A stretch of DNA of 33,190 bases, from positions 1 through 33,190 of the IMG/VR virus record IMGVR_UViG_3300028840_006886; one strand, 5' to 3'. Origin of the DNA: a virus. Below, one piece after another: positions 1-6,730 of this stretch (within the stretch, counting starts at the first letter, position 1; the number at the start of each line of letters is the position of its first letter). The notes beneath the pieces were generated by a model, which saw nothing but the letters and a program-made list of their open reading frames with translations, was not told where the DNA came from and searched no databases. The position numbers were made by a program, and so were the translations under genes.

Positions 1-324
1 CAACTCAGCCGGCAGCACGCCGCGGCGGATCATCTCTTCGTAGTGAATGATGGCCATGGCGTTGAAGATCACGGCCGCCAGGTGATCTTCCGACCGGTCG
101 CCCTGGTGATACTGCATCACGTGCCGGCGGAGAGAGGCGAAACACCGGCTGGCCGGGATACCCTGTTCCCAGTTGCGTTCGGAATACTTCACCGCTCCCG
201 CGCGAAGCCATTCCCCTACCCGCTCTTCAGCAAACGGCGAGAAGAGGTCCGGCCGCGGCTTTTCCTCGGCCGCATCGCGGACGGCGCCGGTTGCGAACGA
301 TTGACGTTTCCCACTGTCGTGCAT
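1..324 (-). CDS. dATP/dGTP diphosphohydrolase N-terminal-domain protein (partial)
   Basis: The reading frame is open to the window edge, so only the first 108 residues are seen. The ATG follows a GGAAG ribosome site. The visible text matches the phage family once called DUF5664 (dGTP_diPhyd_N): a basic start, then AGAVKYSERNWEQG, then SLRRHVMQYHQGD and a hydrophobic helix around FNAMAIIHYEE. Family knowledge: these MazG-like helical proteins remove pyrophosphate from purine deoxynucleotides, and relatives (MazZ) supply dGMP in phages that make 2-aminoadenine DNA. Here it is the last visible gene of the early minus-strand operon, 90 bp after the methyltransferase, which fits a nucleotide-pool or DNA-modification role. 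The C-terminus is missing and PurZ or DatZ partners are not in the window, so the activity is inferred. Confidence 0.7.
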   Translation of the reverse strand, partial: MHDSGKRQSFATGAVRDAAEEKPRPDLFSPFAEERVGEWLRAGAVKYSERNWEQGIPASRCFASLRRHVMQYHQGDRSEDHLAAVIFNAMAIIHYEEMIRRGVLPAEL

Positions 325-414
325 ATTGGTCTTCCTTTCTCATTGGAATCCACCGCGAAAGAGCGAGAAGAAGCTACCTTCTTTTTTGTGTTCCTTCGCG
401 GTAAATTATCTTCT

Positions 415-1470
415 TCATACCCTCACCCAAATCACTTCTTCCCAGTCGATCCGCCTCGGGTCATCGGCCGACAGCTTGGCTTCGTGCAACCGGCGAAAGA
501 ACGATTTCCGTTCGGTGGTCGTGACGATCGGCTCCCCGCCGAACAGGCTCGGATGTTCTTCGCGCTTGACCAGCCAACAGCGGGTTCGGTTGAAGACGTC
601 GAAGCCGATGGAATCCAGAAGTTGGCACGTCAAGTCGCAAAGGGGCACGCGCCGCTTGTTCTTGACGTAATCCTTCACAACGATCGCGGCCACTCCGTAC
701 GGCTTTACCGCCAAGTGCAGTTGCCAATACACCGTCTCCATCGCTGTCCAGTAGGTTTCGCCGGAAGTGTTTCCGACTTGGCCGGTAGTCGTGCCGTAAC
801 TCTGCTTAAGATTCCTCATGCGACGATGGTAACCGTCGGGATTTTGTGTATCTGGCCCGCCGGCGTTAAGCGAAGACTCGTACGGTGGGCTCGTTACCGC
901 GGCATCCAACTTGCCTTCCTTCATCGCCCCGATCTGGCCTTCACCCACGCCGTACCCGCCGTGACGTTGCGACTGGCCGAGCGATCCGCCGGCCGTTTTC
1001 CGCTTATTGCGACTTTGCTTGGCCGTTTCGGTTTCCTTGTGTTTTCCCTTCACCGATTCGGCATACGGCGGACTGCACACGACCGCATCGCATCCGCTGA
1101 CAAGCCGCGAGAACTCGCGAGAATCGCCTTGCAGGATCATCGGCAGCGGATCGCCGGCCGCCTTCCACATCGGACGATGCTTCGCGAAGTTGCGGCGGGC
1201 CAACTCGACGAAGTGGTTTTCCAACTCGACGCCAACCCAGCGCAGGCCACGCGATGCCGCGACGATCCCGCCGGTCCCGACCCCGCCGAACGGATCGCCG
1301 ATCGTGTTGCCCGGCTTCCAGTATCCCTGTTGGAGGCCGCAATCGATGATCCGCTCGATCTGCCCGCGGGCGAACTTCGCCGGGTGTGCGAACGCTTCGG
1401 GCGTAATCACACCCTTCCAACTGTCTTCGTAACAGTTGTGCCAATCGGTTGTTTCTGTCGTGCAGATCAT
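415..1470 (-). CDS. DNA methyltransferase with two SPPY motifs
   Basis: Predicted 351-residue S-adenosylmethionine-dependent DNA methyltransferase of the N6-adenine/N4-cytosine type. Order of motifs: an HPAKF element at residues 29-33 (motif X-like), DPFGGVGTGG at 59-68 (motif I, SAM binding), VELEN at 81-85, then two catalytic-type SPPY motifs at 133-136 and 194-197, each preceded by a short hydrophobic strand. SPPY is more typical of N4-cytosine enzymes than DPPW. Motif I precedes motif IV, the reverse of the usual beta-class order. The ATG at 1470 shares its A with the TGA of the upstream phosphoesterase (TGATG), so translation is probably coupled; a GTG one codon upstream is the alternative. 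No restriction endonuclease is adjacent, so it is most likely an orphan phage enzyme that protects the genome from host restriction. The target sequence cannot be told from the DNA. Confidence 0.85.
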   Translation of the reverse strand: MICTTETTDWHNCYEDSWKGVITPEAFAHPAKFARGQIERIIDCGLQQGYWKPGNTIGDPFGGVGTGGIVAASRGLRWVGVELENHFVELARRNFAKHRPMWKAAGDPLPMILQGDSREFSRLVSGCDAVVCSPPYAESVKGKHKETETAKQSRNKRKTAGGSLGQSQRHGGYGVGEGQIGAMKEGKLDAAVTSPPYESSLNAGGPDTQNPDGYHRRMRNLKQSYGTTTGQVGNTSGETYWTAMETVYWQLHLAVKPYGVAAIVVKDYVKNKRRVPLCDLTCQLLDSIGFDVFNRTRCWLVKREEHPSLFGGEPIVTTTERKSFFRRLHEAKLSADDPRRIDWEEVIWVRV

Positions 1471-2273
1471 CACGCCACCCCCACATCCTCGACCTCGAAC
1501 AGCGCCGTCGCCGAAAGCCGCTTCCGGCCGTAGACCTTGCCGTGATAGTTGTAGCGGCCCTTCACGACGGCTACCTGTTCAACATGAAAGTAGTCGCGGT
1601 GCGTCCAGACGACCGACCAGCCGTGCTGCCAGTCCGGGGCGGTTACGTAGTCCGGATTAAGATCGCACAGACACCCGTTCTCCCAGGCCGCGTAGGTATC
1701 GGAAATATCGCGATGGTAAAACGCGCCCAGCCGATGCGTGTGGCCGTGGATCACGCAACAGCCGTACTTCTCGAAGTGGCCACGCGCGGAATACCCCGAC
1801 CACTTGCGGGCCAATTGGCCGTGCGTGAACAGCAGCGACCCCACGCGATACGGCTTGTCGTGCTGCCGATAACGAATCTTCAGCGCCGCGAAGTCCAACA
1901 GCTTTTCCAGCCGCAACGCCCGCAACAGCGCCAAGGCCTTCGCCTCGGTCCGCAGGTAGTTCCGCAGCCGAAACTCGTGATTGCCTTCCGAGAAGATCAG
2001 CCGGGAACCCGGCGCCGCCTCACGCACCTGGCGAAGGAAATCCCGCGTGGCGTCGAGGTCCTGTTGCAAGTCCTCTTTCCGCGCCGGGTCCTTGGCAAAC
2101 CGGCTGATCGAGTAGAAATCGGCAATGTCGCCCAGCAGGTGGATCGTCCCCGGTCGATGCTCGCGGATGAACGCCAGAAGCATTTTGCAGACGTGCTTGT
2201 CCTGAAACGGAACGTGCGTGTCGGAAAACACCACGCCCATACGACGGTCGACCGTTTTTCTGTTCTTGGCCAT
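1470..2273 (-). CDS. calcineurin-like metallophosphoesterase
   Basis: A 267-residue metallophosphoesterase carrying the full metal-binding signature: DTH at 18-20, GDIAD at 48-52, GNHE at 97-100, a histidine at 151 and HGHTH at 176-180. All the residues expected to hold two metal ions are present, so it should be active. The family cleaves phosphomonoesters or phosphodiesters in proteins, nucleotides or nucleic acids; the substrate is not readable here. The start ATG at 2273 overlaps the helicase stop (TGATG) and the stop overlaps the methyltransferase start, placing it in a translationally coupled helicase-phosphoesterase-methyltransferase cluster. The reading frame can be extended upstream to about 3005, but that extension is arginine-rich and out of frame inside the helicase, so it was not used. 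A role in DNA end or nucleotide processing is inferred. Confidence 0.85.
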   Translation of the reverse strand: MAKNRKTVDRRMGVVFSDTHVPFQDKHVCKMLLAFIREHRPGTIHLLGDIADFYSISRFAKDPARKEDLQQDLDATRDFLRQVREAAPGSRLIFSEGNHEFRLRNYLRTEAKALALLRALRLEKLLDFAALKIRYRQHDKPYRVGSLLFTHGQLARKWSGYSARGHFEKYGCCVIHGHTHRLGAFYHRDISDTYAAWENGCLCDLNPDYVTAPDWQHGWSVVWTHRDYFHVEQVAVVKGRYNYHGKVYGRKRLSATALFEVEDVGVA

Positions 2274-4837
2274 CAGAACGGTATCTCCTCTTCGGCAAGA
2301 CCCATCGCAACCGCGATCGGGACCGGCTCCGGCTTCTCGCCCAGTTCGTAATTGATGATCGTGTCGAACCGCTCGCCGGCCACGCTGCGGACGGTAATCG
2401 CTTTCGTCTGGCAGAGGCCGCCGGCCGAAGCGATATCCACCGCCCGCTCGGCCGTCGGCGGAATCGGATCGTCCGACCGCTCCGACCACCACTTGACGAA
2501 TTTTCGCCGGGCGAAGCCGTCGTGTTCGGGACAGACCCACTCGCACCGATAGTCGTGAAAGCCGACGTCGTAGTCGACGCGCATCGTTTTGGGCGAGTCT
2601 TCGTCGGCGCCGCGTTTCGTGTGGACCGAATAGAAGATGTCGCGGACGGTGTATTCGGTGTCGGTGACCTGGCCGGTGATAATCCCCGCCTCGCTGGCCT
2701 TTGCATCGTGTTTCGGTTCGTCCGAATTGGGAAACTCGTAGCCGCAGTCGGGGCAAACGCTGTATCCACAAGCAATCACCGACCGGCATTCGGGGCATTC
2801 CTTGGCCGGCCCTTCGCCCGCGCTGCCGCCGCCTCCACTCTTCGGTGTGCGAATCTGGATCGCGTCCACCGGGCCGTGTCGCAAGATGTTCCCGGCGAAG
2901 TCCAAGACGAGGCAGTTTTCCTTGCCCGGGAACAACCGAAAGCCGCGGCCGACCATCTGGTAGTAAAGCCCCGGCGAGTTGGTCGGTCGCAGAAGCACCA
3001 CGCAATCGATATTCGGCGCGTCGAACCCGGTCGTCAGCACGTCGACGTTGACCAGATATTTCAGCGGCGGGCGAGAATCGTTGAACAGATTCGCCGGGAC
3101 CTTTTCGCCCTTGAATCTGGCCAACGTCTCGGCACGTTCACCCGGGGGCGTATCGCCGCAGACGAACCCGCACTCAACGCCGTGCTTGTCTTGCAGCACC
3201 GATTGAATATGCCGGGCATGCGCGATACTGGAGGCGAAGATCAGGCAAGAGTTGCGATCGGCCGTCCGCTCGACGATCTCCCGGCAGGCCGCCTCGACCA
3301 GTTCGTCGGTGTCCATCAACTCTTCGACTTCGCTGCCGATGAACTCGCCGGCCCGAACGTGCAGGCCCGACGTGTCGACCTTCCGCACGCCGGCCTTCGT
3401 CACCAGCGGACAGATATACCCGTCGCGGATCAGTTCCTTCACGCCCACTTCGTAGCAGACCGCGTTCAACAGGTTGTCAGGACCGCAGAGCATTCCCGAT
3501 TTCATGCGGTACGGCGTGGCTGTCAGGCCGATCAATCTTGCGCCGGGATTAACGATCTTCGCATCCGCCAGGAACTGCCGATACATCCCGTCGCCTTCCG
3601 CCGGAATAAGGTGGCAGTTGTGAACTAGAACGCCTTCGGCGAAGTAGTTTTCATTTCCTTCAACTTGGAGATTGTAGACTCGATCTTCGCAATGACTGCA
3701 TTCATGTTGCGGAGAATGTCGTTGTTCGAGAACCTCAACGTGGTCCACCCTAACTGGGACAAGATGCGGTTGCGCCTCGCGTCTCGGGCCTGGGCCTCCA
3801 GTGTCTTGTGGCTGCCGCCGTCGATCTCGACGCACAGTTTTAGTCCGGCATGGGCCAGATCGGCCGAGTACCACGTGGCGTTTCCGTCGCGTTTGGGAAG
3901 GCCCGTCTTGATTACCATTTCGGGAGTCCACGCCGGGCCGAGCATCGCGAACAACTGTTTTTGCGGACGCGTCAGGCCCCTTCCCTTCCCGCCTTGAATT
4001 ACCGGTTTGTGCCCCCTGTCCTTCATCGTTGCCGACACCTTCCCGCGGACGGATGGATCGCTCATCGGATTTAACCGTTTCATCCGAGTCGAAGACAGGG
4101 CTCCCCGGAAACGATGTGAGCATGCCTTGCTGCAAAACATTCGCTCTACTCTGGCGAACACTTTGAGCTGGTTGTTCGTTGGCTCGGGAATGTCGGCTCC
4201 GCATTCGTGGCACGTAAACCACTGCATTTTCCACAAGCGTATTCGCGGGGACATATGCGTCTCCGTTATAGAAGGGGTGATTCGGGGTCGACGTTAGTTG
4301 CCTGCCGTCTTCGAGGGTGATTCTTACCATGCGAGCGGGTTTGGGTCGCGATGAGACGGCAAGTACCGGCCGCGTTTCGATTTCTTGTGTTTTGTGATTG
4401 AACGACCGGACCATATCGCCTGCTTGAATCATCTCGATGGGCCGCCCGTCAACGGTTGTTCCCGCCGGAAAACATTCGTCAATTACGACCAGGTCGAAGG
4501 CGCCCAGATCGCAGGCCCGCTTGTAGACCGACTGGATGCCGCCGACGATCACCGGCTGCTCGGTGTCCCGCCGCTTCAGCCCGGCCGAATAAATCCCCAC
4601 CGAAACTTCCGGACAGATCGCCCGCAGCTTGTCGGCCGCCTGTTCCAAGAGTTCCTTGACGTGAGCCAGAACGGCAACCCGACCGCCCCAGCGCGTAACC
4701 GCGTCCCGGCAGATCGTGGCCAGCACGGGCGTCTTGCCGCCGGCGGTCGGAATGACCACGCACGGGTTATCGTCGTGCTCGCGCAGGTAACGATACACCG
4801 CCTCGACGGCTTCGCTCTGGTAGGGTCGCAACTTCAC
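2273..4837 (-). CDS. SF2 DExH-box helicase interrupted by an intein
   Basis: An 854-residue precursor that would give a 568-residue helicase after removal of a 286-residue intein. Residues 1-121 hold the N-terminal RecA fold with motif I PTAGGKT (30-36) and end in VVIDE. The host protein resumes at CHLIP, so splicing restores a DECH motif II. Later come LTATPYR (motif III), a second RecA domain with TTGFDAPNID, QMVGRGFR (motif VI), and a zinc ribbon (CPEC...CPDCGYEFP). The GTG at 4837 was chosen because AAGGGG lies at ribosome-binding distance upstream and the preceding gene ends at 4839; an ATG at 4864 is in frame but overlaps that gene. This is a common phage replication/recombination helicase type. 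It is followed by a TGATG overlap with the phosphoesterase. ATPase activity should depend on intein splicing, because the insertion splits the Walker B/DExH box. Confidence 0.88.
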   Translation of the reverse strand: MKLRPYQSEAVEAVYRYLREHDDNPCVVIPTAGGKTPVLATICRDAVTRWGGRVAVLAHVKELLEQAADKLRAICPEVSVGIYSAGLKRRDTEQPVIVGGIQSVYKRACDLGAFDLVVIDECFPAGTTVDGRPIEMIQAGDMVRSFNHKTQEIETRPVLAVSSRPKPARMVRITLEDGRQLTSTPNHPFYNGDAYVPANTLVENAVVYVPRMRSRHSRANEQPAQSVRQSRANVLQQGMLTSFPGSPVFDSDETVKSDERSIRPREGVGNDEGQGAQTGNSRREGKGPDASAKTVVRDARPGVDSRNGNQDGPSQTRRKRHVVLGRSGPCRTKTVRRDRRRQPQDTGGPGPRREAQPHLVPVRVDHVEVLEQRHSPQHECSHCEDRVYNLQVEGNENYFAEGVLVHNCHLIPAEGDGMYRQFLADAKIVNPGARLIGLTATPYRMKSGMLCGPDNLLNAVCYEVGVKELIRDGYICPLVTKAGVRKVDTSGLHVRAGEFIGSEVEELMDTDELVEAACREIVERTADRNSCLIFASSIAHARHIQSVLQDKHGVECGFVCGDTPPGERAETLARFKGEKVPANLFNDSRPPLKYLVNVDVLTTGFDAPNIDCVVLLRPTNSPGLYYQMVGRGFRLFPGKENCLVLDFAGNILRHGPVDAIQIRTPKSGGGGSAGEGPAKECPECRSVIACGYSVCPDCGYEFPNSDEPKHDAKASEAGIITGQVTDTEYTVRDIFYSVHTKRGADEDSPKTMRVDYDVGFHDYRCEWVCPEHDGFARRKFVKWWSERSDDPIPPTAERAVDIASAGGLCQTKAITVRSVAGERFDTIINYELGEKPEPVPIAVAMGLAEEEIPF
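3617..4474 (-). other. intein in helicase motif II
   Basis: In-frame insertion between DE and CH of the helicase DECH box. Seen directly: block A CFPAGTTVDG with the nucleophile Cys1; block B TPNHPFY with the TxxH histidine (intein residues 63-66); block F VYNLQVEGNENYFAEG (266-281); block G VLVHN ending in His-Asn, followed by the +1 Cys of the C-extein. All residues needed for splicing are present. Between blocks B and F, roughly intein residues 90-236, the in-frame text is arginine/glycine-rich and looks like an out-of-frame reading of the endonuclease gene that lies there. There is no in-frame LAGLIDADG endonuclease. The frame is nevertheless open throughout, so a contiguous precursor can be made. 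Confidence 0.87.
3625..4254 (-). CDS. Vsr-like/EDxHD (DUF559-type) homing endonuclease nested in the intein
   Basis: A 209-residue protein on the same strand as the helicase but in a different frame, lying wholly inside the intein. Residues 15-45 form a likely zinc finger (CHEC...FCSKAC; Cys15, 18, 41, 45). Residues 137-180 carry a Vsr-like nuclease core: CVEIDGGSH (E143, D145, H149), D158, then LGWTTLRFSNNDIL. Very short patch repair-like EDxHD endonucleases are known as homing enzymes linked with fractured genes and split inteins. The ATG at 4254 has GGAG six bases upstream and starts just after intein block B; the TAG stop falls within intein block G. The last ~49 codons therefore overlap the intein C-terminal splicing blocks in another frame. 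Predicted role: cut intein-free helicase alleles to spread the intein. The nuclease call is confident; homing is inferred from position. Confidence 0.8.
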   Translation of the reverse strand: MSPRIRLWKMQWFTCHECGADIPEPTNNQLKVFARVERMFCSKACSHRFRGALSSTRMKRLNPMSDPSVRGKVSATMKDRGHKPVIQGGKGRGLTRPQKQLFAMLGPAWTPEMVIKTGLPKRDGNATWYSADLAHAGLKLCVEIDGGSHKTLEAQARDARRNRILSQLGWTTLRFSNNDILRNMNAVIAKIESTISKLKEMKTTSPKAF

Positions 4838-4838
4838 G

Positions 4839-5024
4839 TTAGTTCCCCTTGGCGCTCGCTTCATCGAGACACAGGGCCCGCCGGGGATGCGGCCGCCCGT
4901 GTTGCATCTCTTGCCGCAGACGATGGGTCAGTTCGTCGAGCGGATTGCGAACCGGCGCGGTGGCGTGCGACTGTTCGCCGTCATCGATGTCGATGACGAA
5001 CACGCCGGAAATAATCACTCTCAT
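4839..5024 (-). CDS. small hypothetical phage protein
   Basis: A 61-residue frame between rusA and the helicase. The start ATG at 5024 overlaps the rusA stop (ATGA) with a GGGAAC ribosome site, and its stop lies one base before the helicase GTG, so it fits tightly into the operon. The N-terminus is a short beta-prone stretch (MRVIISGVFVIDIDDGE), followed by a charged segment with LDELTHRLRQEMQHG. I do not recognise the family. Its reality rests on operon spacing rather than on homology. Confidence 0.55.
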   Translation of the reverse strand: MRVIISGVFVIDIDDGEQSHATAPVRNPLDELTHRLRQEMQHGRPHPRRALCLDEASAKGN

Positions 5025-5383
5025 GTTCGGTTCCCTTCAAAACTTTCGATCTTGACGACCACCTGACCGCCCTTGACCGGCTCGTGTTTCTCGGCCGTCA
5101 GCTTCATGATCTGGTTGTCGTCGTGATACGCCCCGCCCTTTTCCAGCGCGTCGAACAGGGCCTTTAGAATGTTGTCCAAGTCATGCTTCCGCCGGTCGGG
5201 CGGAAATGCCTGGACGTCGACGGCCAGCGGGCCGGGAATCGGCTCCGCCCCGACCGCCGAGAGGATCGAGCAGACCTTCTCGCGGTACGCCCGACCCTTT
5301 CGGCTGATCTTCGTAACCGACCCGACGTGACGCCAGTAGTGGTTGACACTGGGCGGATACGGCAGTCGGAAACTAGCGATCAC
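5021..5383 (-). CDS. rusA: RusA-family Holliday junction resolvase
   Basis: A 120-residue protein matching the RusA endonuclease family in length and motifs: PPSVNHYWR near the N-terminus (residues 10-18), then HDLDNILKALFDAL (67-80) and HDDNQI (87-92). The acidic residues D68, D70 and D88/D89 correspond to the metal-binding site that cleaves four-way DNA junctions. The start is a GTG at 5383, one base after the stop of the DUF669 gene; no in-frame ATG lies close by. It sits between the ssDNA-binding-type protein and the helicase, as in many phage recombination operons, where it would resolve junctions before packaging. Confidence 0.92.
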   Translation of the reverse strand: MIASFRLPYPPSVNHYWRHVGSVTKISRKGRAYREKVCSILSAVGAEPIPGPLAVDVQAFPPDRRKHDLDNILKALFDALEKGGAYHDDNQIMKLTAEKHEPVKGGQVVVKIESFEGNRT

Positions 5384-5384
5384 G

Positions 5385-5846
5385 TTACGACCGCTGCCAG
5401 GGCGGCGTACTCTCGGAGGCCTGCGGCGCCGCCTCGGCAGCCGCCGTCGCTTCCTTCCGCTTGTAACCCTTGATTTCGTTGCCGATCTCGCCGGTGTCCT
5501 CGCGCTTCTTGCACGCCACCTTGACCATAAGCGGCAAGTTGTGCAGTTCGACCGAGTCGCGCGGCTTCATCACGCCCACCGCGTGGCAGATCGCCGACAA
5601 CTTGCGCTGTGCGATCTCCACCGTCACCGCGTTGGTGTGCTGAAGGCACAACTGATCCCAGAGCTTGCGGCCCTTGAACTCGCCTTCGATGATTTGGAAG
5701 GTGAGTTTCATGTAGTTGCCATTTCCCGACTTGACCGGCTTCATCTCGCTTTCGACGATTGCCGCCGGATACTCCCCGGTCGGAATTGGATTGAAGACCT
5801 CAGCCGGGTCTACTTCGTTGGCATCGAAGCCATTCATATCGACCAT
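5385..5846 (-). CDS. DUF669 family ssDNA-binding-type protein
   Basis: A 153-residue protein of the DUF669 family found beside recombination ATPases in phages. The features expected for the family are visible: PIPTGEYPAAIVESEMKPVK near the start, YMKLTFQIIEGEFKGRKLW in the middle, a KVACKKREDTGE strand, and a low-complexity alanine/serine tail ending PPWQRS, which recalls the protein-contact tails of SSBs. It probably coats single-stranded DNA and works with the annealing ATPase transcribed just before it. The ATG at 5846 follows AGGAG at about nine bases. A 53-bp gap separates it from the ATPase gene. Confidence 0.82.
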   Translation of the reverse strand: MVDMNGFDANEVDPAEVFNPIPTGEYPAAIVESEMKPVKSGNGNYMKLTFQIIEGEFKGRKLWDQLCLQHTNAVTVEIAQRKLSAICHAVGVMKPRDSVELHNLPLMVKVACKKREDTGEIGNEIKGYKRKEATAAAEAAPQASESTPPWQRS

Positions 5847-5899
5847 AACACGGTTCTCCTTTTGGCTCTAAAAGGGTTGGGGTTGCTGTTTTTTGAGAC

Positions 5900-6694
5900 C
5901 TACTCGGCCTCTTCTTCTTTTGTGGACGTTCCGCCGCCGATAATCCCCGCATGAAGCGTCGGCCAGTCAAGTGGCAGTTCGGCAGGCAGTCCGTAGCGAT
6001 TCGCCGCCACGCTGGATGGCCGGTTGACACATCGCAGAACGCGGTCGCCGCCGTTCTGGCCTAGCCCGTCCGCTATCGTGCGCTTGCGTCCGAACCCGGC
6101 GTCCTCGGTCTTGGTGATGATCTTCTGGGTCGCGAACAGCACGGCATCGCACCATTCGCAGAGCATGGCCGAAGCGTGCTTATTCAGACGCGGCGAATAG
6201 CGATCGTAGGCCGAAACGTCCGGGTCCTCGAATTTCTCCACCTTTGCATGGGCCGTGAGGATAACGGTCATGCCCCGCTCGTGGCGAAGGTAGGACAGGG
6301 CGTCTTTGATTTCCATCCATTCCTTCAGGGCGTGGGTGTAGCCTTTGCCAAAGCCATCGTCGACCTTTTCGATCTTACCCGAGTCCATGCCGAATCGTTC
6401 GCAGACGTGGTCCCAGATCAACCGCTCCAGCCAGTCTACCGAGTCGATTACCACCGTCTGAAAATCGTGCTGCTTGGTCGCTAGGTCCCGCAGCGCTTCG
6501 ATCACTTCGGAATACTTCGTTGCCAGCGGAAATTGATCGCAGTCGATCTCACCCAAGCCGTCTTCGGTCGAGATGAAAATCGGCTTCGGCGCCGCGGCGG
6601 CGAGCAACGACTTGCCGATACCCTTGATACCGTATACCAGCAGCCGCGGCGGGCCGCCCTGCTTGCCGCTCTTGATTCGTTCCAACATGCGCAT
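5900..6694 (-). CDS. Sak4-like AAA/RecA-fold recombination ATPase
   Basis: A 264-residue single-domain P-loop ATPase. Walker A is GIKGIGKS at residues 22-29 and Walker B is TVVIDSV with Asp84. The middle (DALSYLRHERGMTVILTAHAK) and the C-terminal RCVNRPSSVAANRYGLP are typical of the AAA_24/Sak4 group. These proteins are placed among phage single-strand annealing recombinases and commonly sit next to a DUF669 SSB-like gene, as here. It would load on ssDNA and promote annealing during replication-coupled recombination. Two start codons are possible: ATG at 6694, only three bases after GGAG, or ATG at 6688 with more usual spacing. Confidence 0.8.
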   Translation of the reverse strand: MRMLERIKSGKQGGPPRLLVYGIKGIGKSLLAAAAPKPIFISTEDGLGEIDCDQFPLATKYSEVIEALRDLATKQHDFQTVVIDSVDWLERLIWDHVCERFGMDSGKIEKVDDGFGKGYTHALKEWMEIKDALSYLRHERGMTVILTAHAKVEKFEDPDVSAYDRYSPRLNKHASAMLCEWCDAVLFATQKIITKTEDAGFGRKRTIADGLGQNGGDRVLRCVNRPSSVAANRYGLPAELPLDWPTLHAGIIGGGTSTKEEEAE

Positions 6695-6730
6695 ACTCTC
6701 CGTGTGTCTTGAAGTTCGTGGGGAAGGAAA

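Noticed and set aside
43-1533. 496-residue plus-strand frame
   Set aside because: Antisense to the methyltransferase and diphosphohydrolase genes; arginine/proline-rich text with no domain; a high-GC shadow.
1470-3005. 511-residue reading of the phosphoesterase frame
   Set aside because: The upstream 244 residues overlap the helicase out of frame and are arginine-rich; the ATG at 2273 has the conserved TGATG coupling.
3617-4474. LAGLIDADG endonuclease inside the intein frame
   Set aside because: The in-frame middle is an arginine-rich readout of the other-frame endonuclease; no LAGLIDADG or HNH motif is present.
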